From the NCBI GenBank assembly GCA_003331585.1, contig QOPG01000003.1, forward strand, positions 1 through 64,000: a stretch of DNA of 64,000 nt, in the 5' to 3' direction. Both the position numbers and the translations under genes were made by a program. Source of the DNA: Gammaproteobacteria bacterium (GTDB lineage: Bacteria > Pseudomonadota > Gammaproteobacteria > Steroidobacterales > Woeseiaceae). Below are positions 7,059 to 16,247 of this stretch, one piece after another (positions within the stretch are counted from its first letter, which is position 1; each line of letters starts with the position of its first letter). Under the pieces are notes generated by a model, which did not search any database, had not been told where the DNA came from, and saw only the letters and a list, made by a program, of their open reading frames with translations.

Positions 7059-8735
7059 ATGATTAAAAGAAAAACTATCCTAATAATATCAATAATAGGG
7101 ATGATCGTCTCATTCCCTCCTCAGTGGTATCCTTTAGCACTGAAAGTACAAATGACTTCGTGGTTCGGAGCAAGCGATTACAATCCACTTCCTCAATCAA
7201 AATCTCCAGTGATAAAAGTCTCCGAACCCAATTGTCCAGAGGATGTTTCTGGTTGGCGAAACAGTCATACAATTGATGGAGTAGAGATTCTAGATACCGC
7301 GACATGCGTCGCGGACAATCCTTATTTGATTGCAGCTTCTGTATTGGGAACGAATAATATCAGCAATACCACACTCTCTAGGAGTGGCCTTTCAGCTGAT
7401 GCAATAGAGAAGGGTCGGGATCTTGATGGAGATGGAGATCCAGACGAAATACACATAAAACTGGAAATTGCAGAATTAAATGGAAGTTCACCTATATCGA
7501 ATAAACCAGTAACAACATATAATATTGCACCTGGAATAAGTCCAGGTCTCTGGGTTTTTGCTCCAAAATTAGCTGGTATGTCAGTAGAAAATTTCGAAAC
7601 ACAGGTAGCTAGGTCTTCGCTAAAAATCCCATCCCCAGCGTTACGAGTTGAGGAAGGAGATGAAGTCAAAATTACACTTCAAAACACACATTATATGCCA
7701 CACACATTGCACTTGCATGGTGCAGATCATGGTTTTGTTGATGATAATGGAGAAGGTAATGATGGGGTTCCTTTAACTAGCGAAAAACCAATACTTCCTG
7801 GCGAGTCTCGAACCTATAACCTTACTCCGAGACAGTCAGGTACCATGTTTTATCATTGTCACGTCCAACCTCATGTCCATGTTCAAATGGGGCTTCAAGG
7901 ATTATTTATAATCGAGGAAAATAAACCCAACAATTTACTTCAGACCATGAACATAGGAGCTGGGCATGTGAGAGTGCCTTCAAAATCTTCGAGAGACAAT
8001 TACGATGATGAATATGATTTGCATTATATGGATATTGATAAGGACCTTAGTGTAAATGTTCAAAAGACAAACGATCCAAGATTAATTACCAAATCCATGC
8101 ATCGCGATTATGATATTACAGACGCAAATGTAGATTATTTCACTCTCAATGGCAGATCTTTTCCTTACACATTTAGAGAATCATTGATAGCTGCTGAAAT
8201 GGGAAAGAAAGTAAAATTAAGGGTAGTGAATGGAGGCAGTAAAGGATTGGCACTGCATACCCACGGACACAAATTTAAAGCTATAGAAAGAGGTGGAGTG
8301 CCATTAAAAAATTCTGAAAATTCTCCCCAAGATGTGATTTGGATACCAACTTCTCAAAGATACGATATTGAACTAAGCTTTATAAATGATGGAAAGCACT
8401 CATACGGTCCTGGTGTTTGGTTGTATCATGATCACCAAAATCAAGGGGTTACTAATGATGGGATTGGGCCAGGAGGAAATATAAGTGCAATAGTCTACAA
8501 GGACTATTTAGGTGAAAATGGTTGGCCACTCACAAATGGCATGAATTATGATCAGTATTTTAGTGCAGATTATTACAATAAAAATATTCCGATATGGGAG
8601 AGTATTGCACCATCAATTTTTTCAGAACCTAGTAAGGATAATTTATTGGCACTACGTTTAATTTTTATGGCTTTTTTCTTCGGTATATTTTTATTTGGAT
8701 TAATCAGAGTAGTGTTTTGGAAACAAAAATCATGA
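7059..8735 (+). CDS. Multicopper oxidase with type-1 copper site in the N-terminal domain, membrane-anchored
   Basis: Multicopper oxidase of 558 residues, probably coupling oxidation of a metal, phenol or protein donor to O2 reduction. An N-terminal hydrophobic signal (about 7-20) and a C-terminal helix (about 531-554) place the catalytic part in the periplasm. Domain 1 has PHTLHLHG (H215, H218, H220) and YHCHVQPHVHVQMG, giving type-1 ligands H215, C267, H272 and M277. Domain 2 has HTHGH (H400, H402) and YHDH (H457, H459); Asp replaces the type-1 Cys. Eight His for a trinuclear centre are therefore present. A type-1 site only in the first domain resembles one class of two-domain oxidases and copper nitrite reductase. 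An insert with DLDGDGDPDE (121-130) looks like a calcium loop. The gene end overlaps the cupredoxin start. Confidence 0.9.
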   Translation: MIKRKTILIISIIGMIVSFPPQWYPLALKVQMTSWFGASDYNPLPQSKSPVIKVSEPNCPEDVSGWRNSHTIDGVEILDTATCVADNPYLIAASVLGTNNISNTTLSRSGLSADAIEKGRDLDGDGDPDEIHIKLEIAELNGSSPISNKPVTTYNIAPGISPGLWVFAPKLAGMSVENFETQVARSSLKIPSPALRVEEGDEVKITLQNTHYMPHTLHLHGADHGFVDDNGEGNDGVPLTSEKPILPGESRTYNLTPRQSGTMFYHCHVQPHVHVQMGLQGLFIIEENKPNNLLQTMNIGAGHVRVPSKSSRDNYDDEYDLHYMDIDKDLSVNVQKTNDPRLITKSMHRDYDITDANVDYFTLNGRSFPYTFRESLIAAEMGKKVKLRVVNGGSKGLALHTHGHKFKAIERGGVPLKNSENSPQDVIWIPTSQRYDIELSFINDGKHSYGPGVWLYHDHQNQGVTNDGIGPGGNISAIVYKDYLGENGWPLTNGMNYDQYFSADYYNKNIPIWESIAPSIFSEPSKDNLLALRLIFMAFFFGIFLFGLIRVVFWKQKS

Positions 8736-9367
8736 GATTAATCAGACTACCTATATTTTTAATCGTATTGAGCTTTTCTATTGCGGCTCAAAGTCAGATG
8801 CATTCCCATCACCATCACATGGCCAGCAAAGGTGGCTTTGTAATGAATGAAAATTTTGAAAATCTCCCAAACGGATGTGAAAAAATATCAAATGAAGAAA
8901 AAATAACGGTAAGAGCGAATAAGAGTTATGCCAAAAATATACCCGGAACTATATATGGAATGAGTGATTATGAATGGAATTTCGAGCCATGCAGTAGAGT
9001 TGAGGTAACATTTATTAATGAAGATGAGGTTCGTCATATGTGGATGATTCATGGGTTACCAAAATATCTCTATCCCGCAGGTATGTTTCATATTGAAGCT
9101 CTAGCTGGAGAAAGCCAATCAGGAACTTTTATTGTTCCGAGTGAAAATCAAAATTATCTCGTTCACTGTGACATGTCACAACATATGGAAATGGGAATGC
9201 GTGGCCAGATAATAGTTGGAAAAGGAAGTGGAGATTTATGGTCTGTAACAGGGATAACAGATCATTTATATCGTTCCTCATATCTGCCGCAATACATAAT
9301 ATTTTTATGTTTTTTTGCATCAGTATTAGGCTACTTTCTTCTGACAAAGCTTGTCAGGAAACCATGA
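8732..9367 (+). CDS. Membrane-anchored cupredoxin-domain protein
   Basis: Single cupredoxin domain, likely an electron donor or acceptor for the adjacent oxidase. The start chosen is the ATG at 8732, inside ATGA shared with the oxidase stop, because it gives a clean signal peptide (MRLIRLPIFLIVLSFSIAAQ). An upstream in-frame TTG (8717) adds five residues. After the signal comes a natural His cluster, MHSHHHHM (residues 23-30). Type-1 copper ligands are H102 or H107 (RHMWMIHG) and C146, H151, M156 in HCDMSQHMEMGM, with the same C+5, C+10 spacing as the oxidase. A C-terminal helix (about 186-206) anchors it. The tight overlap argues for stoichiometric production with the oxidase. Confidence 0.88.
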   Translation: MRLIRLPIFLIVLSFSIAAQSQMHSHHHHMASKGGFVMNENFENLPNGCEKISNEEKITVRANKSYAKNIPGTIYGMSDYEWNFEPCSRVEVTFINEDEVRHMWMIHGLPKYLYPAGMFHIEALAGESQSGTFIVPSENQNYLVHCDMSQHMEMGMRGQIIVGKGSGDLWSVTGITDHLYRSSYLPQYIIFLCFFASVLGYFLLTKLVRKP

Positions 9368-9409
9368 AAAGGTTAGATTTGAGGCGTACCAAAAAATAAA
9401 AATACAAAA

Positions 9410-10459
9410 ATGCGCATTGAAAGCAACAACACAAAAATACTACTGAGCTTGACAGCTTCGTTTATTATAATCTATTCACTTCAGGCTGCAGCTCAATTAT
9501 TGATTCCTTTTTTGCTGGCAATATTTATAGCATTAATAACATTAAAACCAATGTTTTGGCTTCAAGAGAGAAAAGTTCCAGGTGTACTCGCGGCTTTCTT
9601 AATAGTGATATTTATTATGTTAGTACTTTCATCGATCGGAAGTATCGTTGGCTCCTCCATAGTTGAATTTACAAATGCCTTGCCATCATATCAAGAGAGA
9701 CTCGATCTGATTATAGATCAACTTATGATGACTTCTACAAACTTCTTACCTTACATTCAATCAGATTTCTCTTTGAGCGAAATGATTGATACGAGCTGGG
9801 TAATGGGACTTGCAGCAATGCTACTGAATGCACTTCGAGATGCATTAACAAATACGCTACTAATAATGTTTACCATCATTTTTATTCTTCTTGAGGCATC
9901 TAGCTTTGAGATTAAATTATCGGCTGCATTTAAGAGAAAAAGTAGTTCTTTCGTTAGGCAAAAAGCTTATATTGATAATTTGGGGCGATATCTAGGAATT
10001 AAGACGCTTGTAAGTATGGCGACTGGTATCACAGTGGCAATAATTACTTCTTGGATAGGGCTAGATTTTCCATTGCTCTGGGGTATGTTCGCATTCTTGC
10101 TGAACTATGTACCTACAATAGGATCGATCATTGCCGCTGTTCCTGCTGTGCTCATGGCATTAGTCCAATTGAGTGTAGGGGATGCCTTGACCACTGCAAT
10201 TGCTTTCTTTTTTATCAACCTAGTATTTGGAAGTTTTATTGAACCAAGATTACTTGGATATGGCGTTGGGTTGTCACCATTGGTTGTCTTTATTGGGTTA
10301 TTTTTTTGGGGTTGGATTTTTGGTCCAGTAGGTATGATATTATCGGTCCCACTAACAATGGCACTAAAAATGGGGCTTGAGAGCGATAAAGAAACAGAAT
10401 GGTTGGCAATACTTATTGGCTCAGAAACAGATGCGATCCATAAAATGGAATTAAAATAA
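9410..10459 (+). CDS. AI-2E family transporter (PerM/TqsA-like permease)
   Basis: Polytopic membrane protein of 349 residues in the AI-2E/UPF0118 family, whose members include TqsA, PerM and Na+/H+ antiporter-like permeases. It has about eight hydrophobic helices. The hallmark C-terminal region is seen in FPLLWGMFAFLLNYVPTIGSIIAAVPA and ...EPRLLGYGVGLSPLVVFIGLFFWGW..GPVGMILSVPLT. It follows the cupredoxin by 42 bp on the same strand and may be the last gene of that unit. It ends 3 bp before the stop of the convergent aminotransferase gene. The substrate is unknown; family assignment is secure, autoinducer transport is not. Confidence 0.88.
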   Translation: MRIESNNTKILLSLTASFIIIYSLQAAAQLLIPFLLAIFIALITLKPMFWLQERKVPGVLAAFLIVIFIMLVLSSIGSIVGSSIVEFTNALPSYQERLDLIIDQLMMTSTNFLPYIQSDFSLSEMIDTSWVMGLAAMLLNALRDALTNTLLIMFTIIFILLEASSFEIKLSAAFKRKSSSFVRQKAYIDNLGRYLGIKTLVSMATGITVAIITSWIGLDFPLLWGMFAFLLNYVPTIGSIIAAVPAVLMALVQLSVGDALTTAIAFFFINLVFGSFIEPRLLGYGVGLSPLVVFIGLFFWGWIFGPVGMILSVPLTMALKMGLESDKETEWLAILIGSETDAIHKMELK

Positions 10460-10462
10460 ATT

Positions 10463-11704
10463 CTATCCCAATAAATCTCTATTATTATTAATTGCTCGCA
10501 CGACTCTATCGGCATGATCGGTCGTATTATAAATATGTGGGGATAACCTTAAACCACCAGTTCCCGCTAAAATAATTCCCGCCTCATTAAAAATTTTCTT
10601 TAGAAGTTGCGTCCTATTTTGTCTTAAAACCTCTAGGATAATTACATTACTTGTGAATTGTTGATTATTTGAAGACACAAATTTAACGTTAATGTCTATC
10701 AGTGCTGATCGTATATATTCTGAAATTTTAGTCGCGGCATGCTCTATTTTTCTTGGTGTGATTTCTTCATGAAATTTTACTGTTTCTGATAATGCCGCCA
10801 AAGACGCATCATCTCTTTGCCCGTATGCTTCAAATTTTTTTGCTCCATCTGCACTAGTATCTTTAGAATTTCCCCAACCAATACTGACAATATTGGGCCA
10901 AATATTTTCAACACGAGGTTCCTTGACAACAAGAAGACCAATTTCTCTTGGCCCCATATACCATTTATGTGAGCTACCACTAAAGCTATCGCAACCAATT
11001 TTATTTAAATCAACATCCATTAAACCCCAGGTTTGGGCACCATCAATATGGATATGTATATTTTTATTTTGCCCTCGGACAGCTTCGCAAATTTGTTGTG
11101 CAGGTAATTTAAATCCAGTTATATTTGAGATATGTGTGAATGAAATAACTTTTGTTTTTGGAGAGATCTGCTTCTTTATTAGATCAGTTATATTTTCTAT
11201 ATCATTCGTAAAGGTTGGAACACTGAAATACCTAACTTTACAATTACTTCGATCTGCCCTGACTGCCCAAGATACATCATTTGATGGGTGATTCTGATCC
11301 CAAAGTAAAATCTCATCACCAGATTTGAGGGATAAACCTTGAGCTATAATATTATTAGACTCTGATGTGTTTCTTGTGATGGCGACTTCATTGGTTTTTA
11401 CATTGAGTTGCTTAGCAATACCTTCTCTTGCATTTTCTTTGATTGATACAATTCTGGATCTGTTGGATCCACTCATATCAAAATCCAAATCGTCATTAAA
11501 TCTTGCCATTGATCTACTGATTGCTATTGGCATTGGACAGAGATTTGCTGCATTCATTGGAACATGATTTTCAGAGAAGCCAAAAGCTTTTTCAGGATCA
11601 TAGTTTAAAATATCTGCAATTGCTTTTTTATACCCAAAAGCACCTCCAATAAGAGGGGAAGCGATTCCAATGCCTTTGATGAAACTTCTTCTTTTGATAT
11701 CCAT
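10463..11704 (-). CDS. Tat-exported class V aminotransferase-fold PLP enzyme
   Basis: PLP enzyme of the class V (cysteine desulfurase / isopenicillin N epimerase-like) family, 413 residues. The N terminus MDIKRRSFIKGIGIASPLIGG is a twin-arginine signal, so the folded, cofactor-loaded enzyme is probably exported. The PLP-binding Lys is K247 in SGSSHKWYMGP, with D221 in HIDGAQTWG contacting the pyridine nitrogen. TRNTSESNNIIAQGL and DQNHPSNDVSW match the epimerase-like branch. The reaction is uncertain: epimerase, lyase or desulfurase chemistry would all fit. It is divergent from a lipoprotein amidohydrolase across a 155-bp gap. Confidence 0.85.
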   Translation of the reverse strand: MDIKRRSFIKGIGIASPLIGGAFGYKKAIADILNYDPEKAFGFSENHVPMNAANLCPMPIAISRSMARFNDDLDFDMSGSNRSRIVSIKENAREGIAKQLNVKTNEVAITRNTSESNNIIAQGLSLKSGDEILLWDQNHPSNDVSWAVRADRSNCKVRYFSVPTFTNDIENITDLIKKQISPKTKVISFTHISNITGFKLPAQQICEAVRGQNKNIHIHIDGAQTWGLMDVDLNKIGCDSFSGSSHKWYMGPREIGLLVVKEPRVENIWPNIVSIGWGNSKDTSADGAKKFEAYGQRDDASLAALSETVKFHEEITPRKIEHAATKISEYIRSALIDINVKFVSSNNQQFTSNVIILEVLRQNRTQLLKKIFNEAGIILAGTGGLRLSPHIYNTTDHADRVVRAINNNRDLLG

Positions 11705-11816
11705 ATTGTTATATTGATATTTGTTTGATTCTTAATAGAGGTTACACAATCTTAAAACTTAAGTGAAGGCTCCCCTATCGGTTTTGATAGATAATGCAGT
11801 TAGGTTAAACTGTTAC

Positions 11817-11833
11817 AATCACAAATAGTGATT
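11817..11833. promoter_or_regulatory. Dyad in the divergent aminotransferase / amidohydrolase intergenic region
   Basis: AATCAC-AAATA-GTGATT is a perfect 6-bp inverted repeat in the 155-bp gap, 26 bp before the amidohydrolase ATG. A weaker CTATC/GATAG dyad lies at 11775-11790. Either could be an operator for the divergent pair. No consensus is recognised. Confidence 0.25.
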
Positions 11834-11859
11834 TTGATAATACATAGAGGTTTTAATTA

Positions 11860-13590
11860 ATGTTAAGCAAGATAAGTTTATTTTTATTGTTAACTATTTT
11901 GTCCGCATGTTCAGGGAATATTGAAGAGAATGATGCAGATATCATTTTGACAAATGGCCGTGTCTATACGATGCGTTGGGAAGCCCCAAGAAATGATGGA
12001 ACAATATCAGATGAAGCTCCTATTGAGACAGACTGGACACCAGATGCTGATGCTGTGGTAATAAATGGTAATAAGATCGGCTTTGTTGGAAGTACGCCTG
12101 ATGCTCTTAAGCTCAAAGGTGACAAAACTAGAATCATTGATCTTGCTGGCGCAGTTGTTATCCCTGGGTTAGTTGATTCACATACGCATGTGTTTGGCGT
12201 TGGTGCTGCAATTGAAAGGGTTGATTTAATTGGTGTTGAAACCGAAAATGATATGCTGGAGAGGGTTTTGGAAAGAGCTAAAATCACTCCGAAAGGTGAC
12301 TGGATAATAGGAAGAGGTTGGGATGAGGGGGTATGGGCTAATCGATACCCTGATAATTCTTTACTATCTGAGCTTATTCCTGATCATCCTGTATTTCTGC
12401 TGAGTTTGCATAGTTTTGCTGGACTTGCTAATCAAAAAGCTCTCGATATTGTTGGAATCGATAGTGATACTGAAATTCCTGTGGGTGGTGAAATTCGATT
12501 CAATGAAAACGGTGAACCAAATGGACTTTTTTTAAATCGTGCTGTTCCACTTGTAAGAAATGCCATCCCAATACCCTCAAAGCAGGGTCTTATGAGAAGA
12601 GCACTCGCTGGATTAAATCAAATGGCTGAGGATGGTTTTGTTTCAGTTCATGATGCGGGTCTGAATACAGAGATGATGGCCGCTCTTGAGGAGTTGGAAT
12701 TAGAAAACGCATTACCAATAAGGGTTTATGCGATGCTCTCGCTAAGGGATGAGCCCCTTATGGAAAAATGGATAGAGAAAGGTCCAGATTCCGATTCAGA
12801 TAGTATGCTAGTTACAAAATCTGTGAAAGCTTATTATGATGGCGCGCTTGGCTCAAGAGGAGCGAGACTGCTTTATGATTATCATGACAGAGAAGGCCAC
12901 ACAGGAATAAGCGGTGAAGGATACGGATTCAATCAGGAGTTAATGGCAAGAGCTATGAAGAAAGGTTTCCAAGTAGCGGTGCATGCTATTGGTGATGCTG
13001 GAAATAGAGAGGTACTTGATATCATTGAAAACGTATACAAAGTCACACCCTCGGCAAGAAAAAATAGAAATAGAATAGAACATGCGCAAGTCATGCATCC
13101 TGATGATATTCCAAGATTGGCAGATCTTAATATCATTGCATCAATGGAGCCTCCACATGCTGTAGAAGATAAGACATGGGCAGAACAAAGATTAGGTCCA
13201 GAAAGAATCAAAGGAGCCTATGCTTGGCGTTCATTGTTGATAAATAACACAAGATTAACATTTAATTCTGATAATCCAGGCTCAGATCACGATATTTTTT
13301 ATGGGTTACATTCGGCGATTACAAGGCAAGATAAAAACTCTCAACCAGAGGGTGGATGGTATAAAGAGCAAGCAGTAAATATTGATGAAGCGGTTCGGGC
13401 ATATACATCTTGGTCTGCTTTTGCGAACTTTACAGAGGACTATACGGGTATTATCGATGAAGGAAGATGGGCAGATATTACAATAATGAATATTGACCCT
13501 TTTGTTTTGTCAGAAGACAGCCCAGTTGATATTTTGGATGGAGAGATTCTTATGACGATAGTGAACGGATCGGTTGTTTATGAGAGGTGA
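11860..13590 (+). CDS. Lipoprotein amidohydrolase (YtcJ-like, Amidohydro_3)
   Basis: Metal-dependent hydrolase of the amidohydrolase superfamily, YtcJ-like branch, 576 residues. LTILSAC gives a lipobox with C17, so it is predicted to be membrane-anchored outside the cytoplasm. The domain starts with ADIILTNGRVYTM, carries the metal-binding HTH in VDSHTHVFGVG (about residue 110), YYDGALGSRGARL, VHAIGDAGNREVLD, RIEHAQ, and NSDNPGSDHDIFYGLHSAITR near the C terminus. Relatives hydrolyse amides, formamides or hydantoin-like rings; the substrate cannot be named. An AGAGG lies nine bases before the ATG. The next gene, a cupin lipoprotein, starts 2 bp after the stop, so the two are probably cotranslated and share a location. 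Confidence 0.9.
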   Translation: MLSKISLFLLLTILSACSGNIEENDADIILTNGRVYTMRWEAPRNDGTISDEAPIETDWTPDADAVVINGNKIGFVGSTPDALKLKGDKTRIIDLAGAVVIPGLVDSHTHVFGVGAAIERVDLIGVETENDMLERVLERAKITPKGDWIIGRGWDEGVWANRYPDNSLLSELIPDHPVFLLSLHSFAGLANQKALDIVGIDSDTEIPVGGEIRFNENGEPNGLFLNRAVPLVRNAIPIPSKQGLMRRALAGLNQMAEDGFVSVHDAGLNTEMMAALEELELENALPIRVYAMLSLRDEPLMEKWIEKGPDSDSDSMLVTKSVKAYYDGALGSRGARLLYDYHDREGHTGISGEGYGFNQELMARAMKKGFQVAVHAIGDAGNREVLDIIENVYKVTPSARKNRNRIEHAQVMHPDDIPRLADLNIIASMEPPHAVEDKTWAEQRLGPERIKGAYAWRSLLINNTRLTFNSDNPGSDHDIFYGLHSAITRQDKNSQPEGGWYKEQAVNIDEAVRAYTSWSAFANFTEDYTGIIDEGRWADITIMNIDPFVLSEDSPVDILDGEILMTIVNGSVVYER

Positions 13591-13592
13591 TT

Positions 13593-14081
13593 ATGAGAAT
13601 TAAATATCAAATAAAACCTTGTCTTGCATTTTTAATTACTTTTTTAATATTGCTGGGATGCTCTGAACAGAATCAAGAAGTTAACAGCAATAACAATTAT
13701 CAAAAACAATCCACTGGTACAAGAATACTTGAATGGGATGATATAAATGAAATTGGTTGGATTAAAGTCTTGATTGAAGAATCAAATTTTGGTGAAAAGG
13801 GAGTTGAGATTGCTGAAATATATTTTCCACCCGGATACCAAGATATTGCTCATATGCATCAGCTTGAGATTTTATATGTTTTAGAAGGAGAACTTGATCA
13901 TATAGTCAATGGAGTGTCGCACATTCTGACCCCAGGAATGATTGGAATAGTGAAAGAGCCAGATTTAGTGGTCCATCGATCCAATTCAGAAAATGGTGTT
14001 CGTGTGTTAGTGATCTGGCCTCATGGTAAAGAGGTTCAGGTTCTTGATGAAGAGCAGCTTAGAGAGATTAAACTGAATTGA
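13593..14081 (+). CDS. Cupin-domain lipoprotein
   Basis: Small lipoprotein (162 residues) with one cupin barrel. The lipobox is ILLGC (C23). The cupin region contains PGYQDIAHMHQLEILYVLEG, with His and Glu metal-ligand candidates, and a second motif around GMIGIVKEPDLVVHRSN, containing VVH. Start: ATG at 13593, preceded by GAGAGG inside the end of the amidohydrolase gene; a GTG at 13587 would add two residues. Cupins of this size may be isomerases, dioxygenases or ligand-binding proteins. Co-localisation with a lipoprotein amidohydrolase suggests that it acts on the same substrate or product. That is inference. Confidence 0.8.
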   Translation: MRIKYQIKPCLAFLITFLILLGCSEQNQEVNSNNNYQKQSTGTRILEWDDINEIGWIKVLIEESNFGEKGVEIAEIYFPPGYQDIAHMHQLEILYVLEGELDHIVNGVSHILTPGMIGIVKEPDLVVHRSNSENGVRVLVIWPHGKEVQVLDEEQLREIKLN

Positions 14082-14147
14082 CTTAAGTTAAACTAAAGCT
14101 TAAAAATGATATGATCAGATTCTATCTACAAGAGCAGGAAAACTAAA

Positions 14148-14888
14148 TTGAAGAAAATCGTTCGTTACAGTATTCCAAATATCTTTACTGCCGCAAGTCT
14201 TTTGCTTGGATTTTCAGCAATAATTACTAGTCAGTATGGAAATATTGAGCAAGCTGCATGGATGATAGTTTGGTGCGGAATTCTGGATGTTATGGATGGA
14301 CTTGCCGCAAGACTTCTTAATGCAACTTCGCCATTTGGTGCTGAATTTGATTCGATGGCTGATCTTGTTTCATTTGGTGTGGCTCCAGCGATAATTATGA
14401 TGAATGCATTAATTTATGTGGCTGATATTCAAAAATATTCGAATGAGTTTTGGATTATTTCAATATCTGTAAGTGCTTTTGTTCTTGCTGGAGCATTAAG
14501 ATTAGCGAGATACAATATTACTAGTGATATACCGATAAAAGGATGGTTCACAGGCCTTCCAATTACTGGTGCAGGAGGAGGGCTTGCAGCAACTGCAATT
14601 ATCTTATTAATTAGATATCAGGAACAGTTAGATGTTGAACAAATCACTACTTTTATCTCATCTTTTATGATGATTTTAACTGTTTGTATGGTTTCAACTT
14701 TTAAATTTCCAAAAATGATGAAGCGTGATGGTATCTATATAAACTCATTTCAAGCTATAAACTTTATTGTTTCTTGCTATTGCGCGGTAACTCGAAGTTA
14801 CCCTGAATTCCTATTTTCAATGGGACTATTTTTACTAATTAGTGGAACAATTGCAGGTTTTTTTGCAAAAGTTGATCAAAACAATTAG
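14148..14888 (+). CDS. pssA: CDP-diacylglycerol-serine O-phosphatidyltransferase
   Basis: Integral membrane enzyme making phosphatidylserine, the precursor of phosphatidylethanolamine, from CDP-diacylglycerol and serine. The CDP-alcohol phosphotransferase signature D-x2-D-G-x2-A-R-x8-G-x3-D-x3-D is visible as DVMDGLAARLL..FGAEFDSMAD (about residues 46-71). The protein is 246 residues with about six to eight helices and an N terminus (RYSIPNIFTAASLLLGFSAI) typical of the multi-pass PssA of proteobacteria and Bacillus. The start is TTG at 14148, with CAGGAAA upstream. It is a housekeeping gene between catabolic genes; phosphatidylserine decarboxylase is not nearby. Confidence 0.9.
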   Translation: MKKIVRYSIPNIFTAASLLLGFSAIITSQYGNIEQAAWMIVWCGILDVMDGLAARLLNATSPFGAEFDSMADLVSFGVAPAIIMMNALIYVADIQKYSNEFWIISISVSAFVLAGALRLARYNITSDIPIKGWFTGLPITGAGGGLAATAIILLIRYQEQLDVEQITTFISSFMMILTVCMVSTFKFPKMMKRDGIYINSFQAINFIVSCYCAVTRSYPEFLFSMGLFLLISGTIAGFFAKVDQNN

Positions 14889-14919
14889 ATACAAACCGAA
14901 ATATTTTTAATTGGAAAAA

Positions 14920-16230
14920 ATGATAAATAAAAATAATTCTTCACTCTCAAACTTACTTGAGAGGAGAGAAAAATTACTGGGACCAGCATATAGATTATTT
15001 TACGATGAGCCAATAAATATAGTAAAAGGTAACGGAGTTTGGCTCTATGATCAGAATGATAAACCGTACCTTGATATGTATAATAATGTGGCACATGTCG
15101 GCCACTGCAACCCCTTAGTTGTCGACGCAATAAGAAATCAGGTTGGCATATTAAATACACATACTCGTTATTTGCATGAGAATGTTTTGAATTATGCAGA
15201 CCGCCTATTGGGATTACTTCCTGATGAATTAAATATTGCAATGTTCAGCTGTACTGGTACGGAAGCAAATGAGCTCGCACTAAGAGTTGCAAGAACTTAC
15301 ACAGGAGGTACAGGGCTTATAGTTACTGAAGAGGCATATCATGGAAATTCATATGCCGTAGCTGAAATATCAACAGAAGATAATGAGCCAGAGGATAGAT
15401 CAGATTATGTGATTACTGTTCCAGCACCTGATACGTATCGCGGTGCATATCAAGATTTAAATGCTGCAAAAAAATATGCTAACCATATAAATGAGGCGAT
15501 ACAAGATTTAAATAAAAGAGGAATAAAATTAGCAGCATTCATCATTGATACGATTGTTTCGAGCAGCGGTGTTGTTGGACCACCTCCACAATATCTTAAA
15601 TTCGCTTCTAAGATTATAAAAAAAGCTGGAGGCTTGTTTATCGCTGATGAAGTTCAACCCGGATTTGGCCGAACCGGTGAAAATTTTTGGGGATTTGAGG
15701 CAGATGCTCTAGTACCAGATATCGTGACTATGGGTAAGCCGATGGGAAATGGACATCCATTGGCAGCGACAGTAATGAAGAGAAATCTTGCAGAGAAATT
15801 TTCACAAAAAACAGGCTATTTTAATACTTTCGGAGGAAATCCAGTTTCATGTGCAGCTGGGTTAGCTGTTCTGGACGTTATTGAAGGAGAAAAACTTCAA
15901 GAGAATGCAATGGTTGTTGGTAATTATTTAAAAGAAGGAATAAAAAAACTATCAGAGAAATATTGTCTTATTGGTGATGTGAGGGGTTCAGGACTCTTTC
16001 TTGCTATTGAGTTAATTACAAATACAGAAAAAATTCCCGCTACCCAGGCTGCCAATATTGTAGTGCAAGGACTTAAAGATCGAGGAGTTCTAACAAACAC
16101 GATCGGGCCTTACAGTAATATATTAAAACTTCGACCGCCCATGATATTTTCTAAAGAAAATTCGGACTTTTTTCTGGATGCGCTCGATCAGATTTTACAA
16201 GAAGTTGATGGAACGTATTTTGAATACTAA
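14920..16230 (+). CDS. Class III aminotransferase-fold enzyme of the AGXT2L phospho-lyase group
   Basis: PLP enzyme of 436 residues. The N-terminal part NNVAHVGHCNPLVVDAI and LNTHTRYLHENVLNYADRLL matches the AGXT2L1/AGXT2L2 branch, whose animal members are ethanolamine-phosphate and 5-phosphohydroxylysine phospho-lyases, more closely than ordinary omega-aminotransferases. PLP residues: D243 (IADEVQPGFGRTG) and K273 (MGKPMGNGHP). ATG 14920 is used; a TTG nine bases upstream is possible. It precedes a small membrane protein and a Na+ symporter that could import the substrate. A kinase of the hydroxylysine-kinase type is encoded at 34139. The reaction is inferred from motif resemblance only. Confidence 0.82.
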   Translation: MINKNNSSLSNLLERREKLLGPAYRLFYDEPINIVKGNGVWLYDQNDKPYLDMYNNVAHVGHCNPLVVDAIRNQVGILNTHTRYLHENVLNYADRLLGLLPDELNIAMFSCTGTEANELALRVARTYTGGTGLIVTEEAYHGNSYAVAEISTEDNEPEDRSDYVITVPAPDTYRGAYQDLNAAKKYANHINEAIQDLNKRGIKLAAFIIDTIVSSSGVVGPPPQYLKFASKIIKKAGGLFIADEVQPGFGRTGENFWGFEADALVPDIVTMGKPMGNGHPLAATVMKRNLAEKFSQKTGYFNTFGGNPVSCAAGLAVLDVIEGEKLQENAMVVGNYLKEGIKKLSEKYCLIGDVRGSGLFLAIELITNTEKIPATQAANIVVQGLKDRGVLTNTIGPYSNILKLRPPMIFSKENSDFFLDALDQILQEVDGTYFEY

Positions 16231-16247
16231 ATTTATTGAGGATTGCT

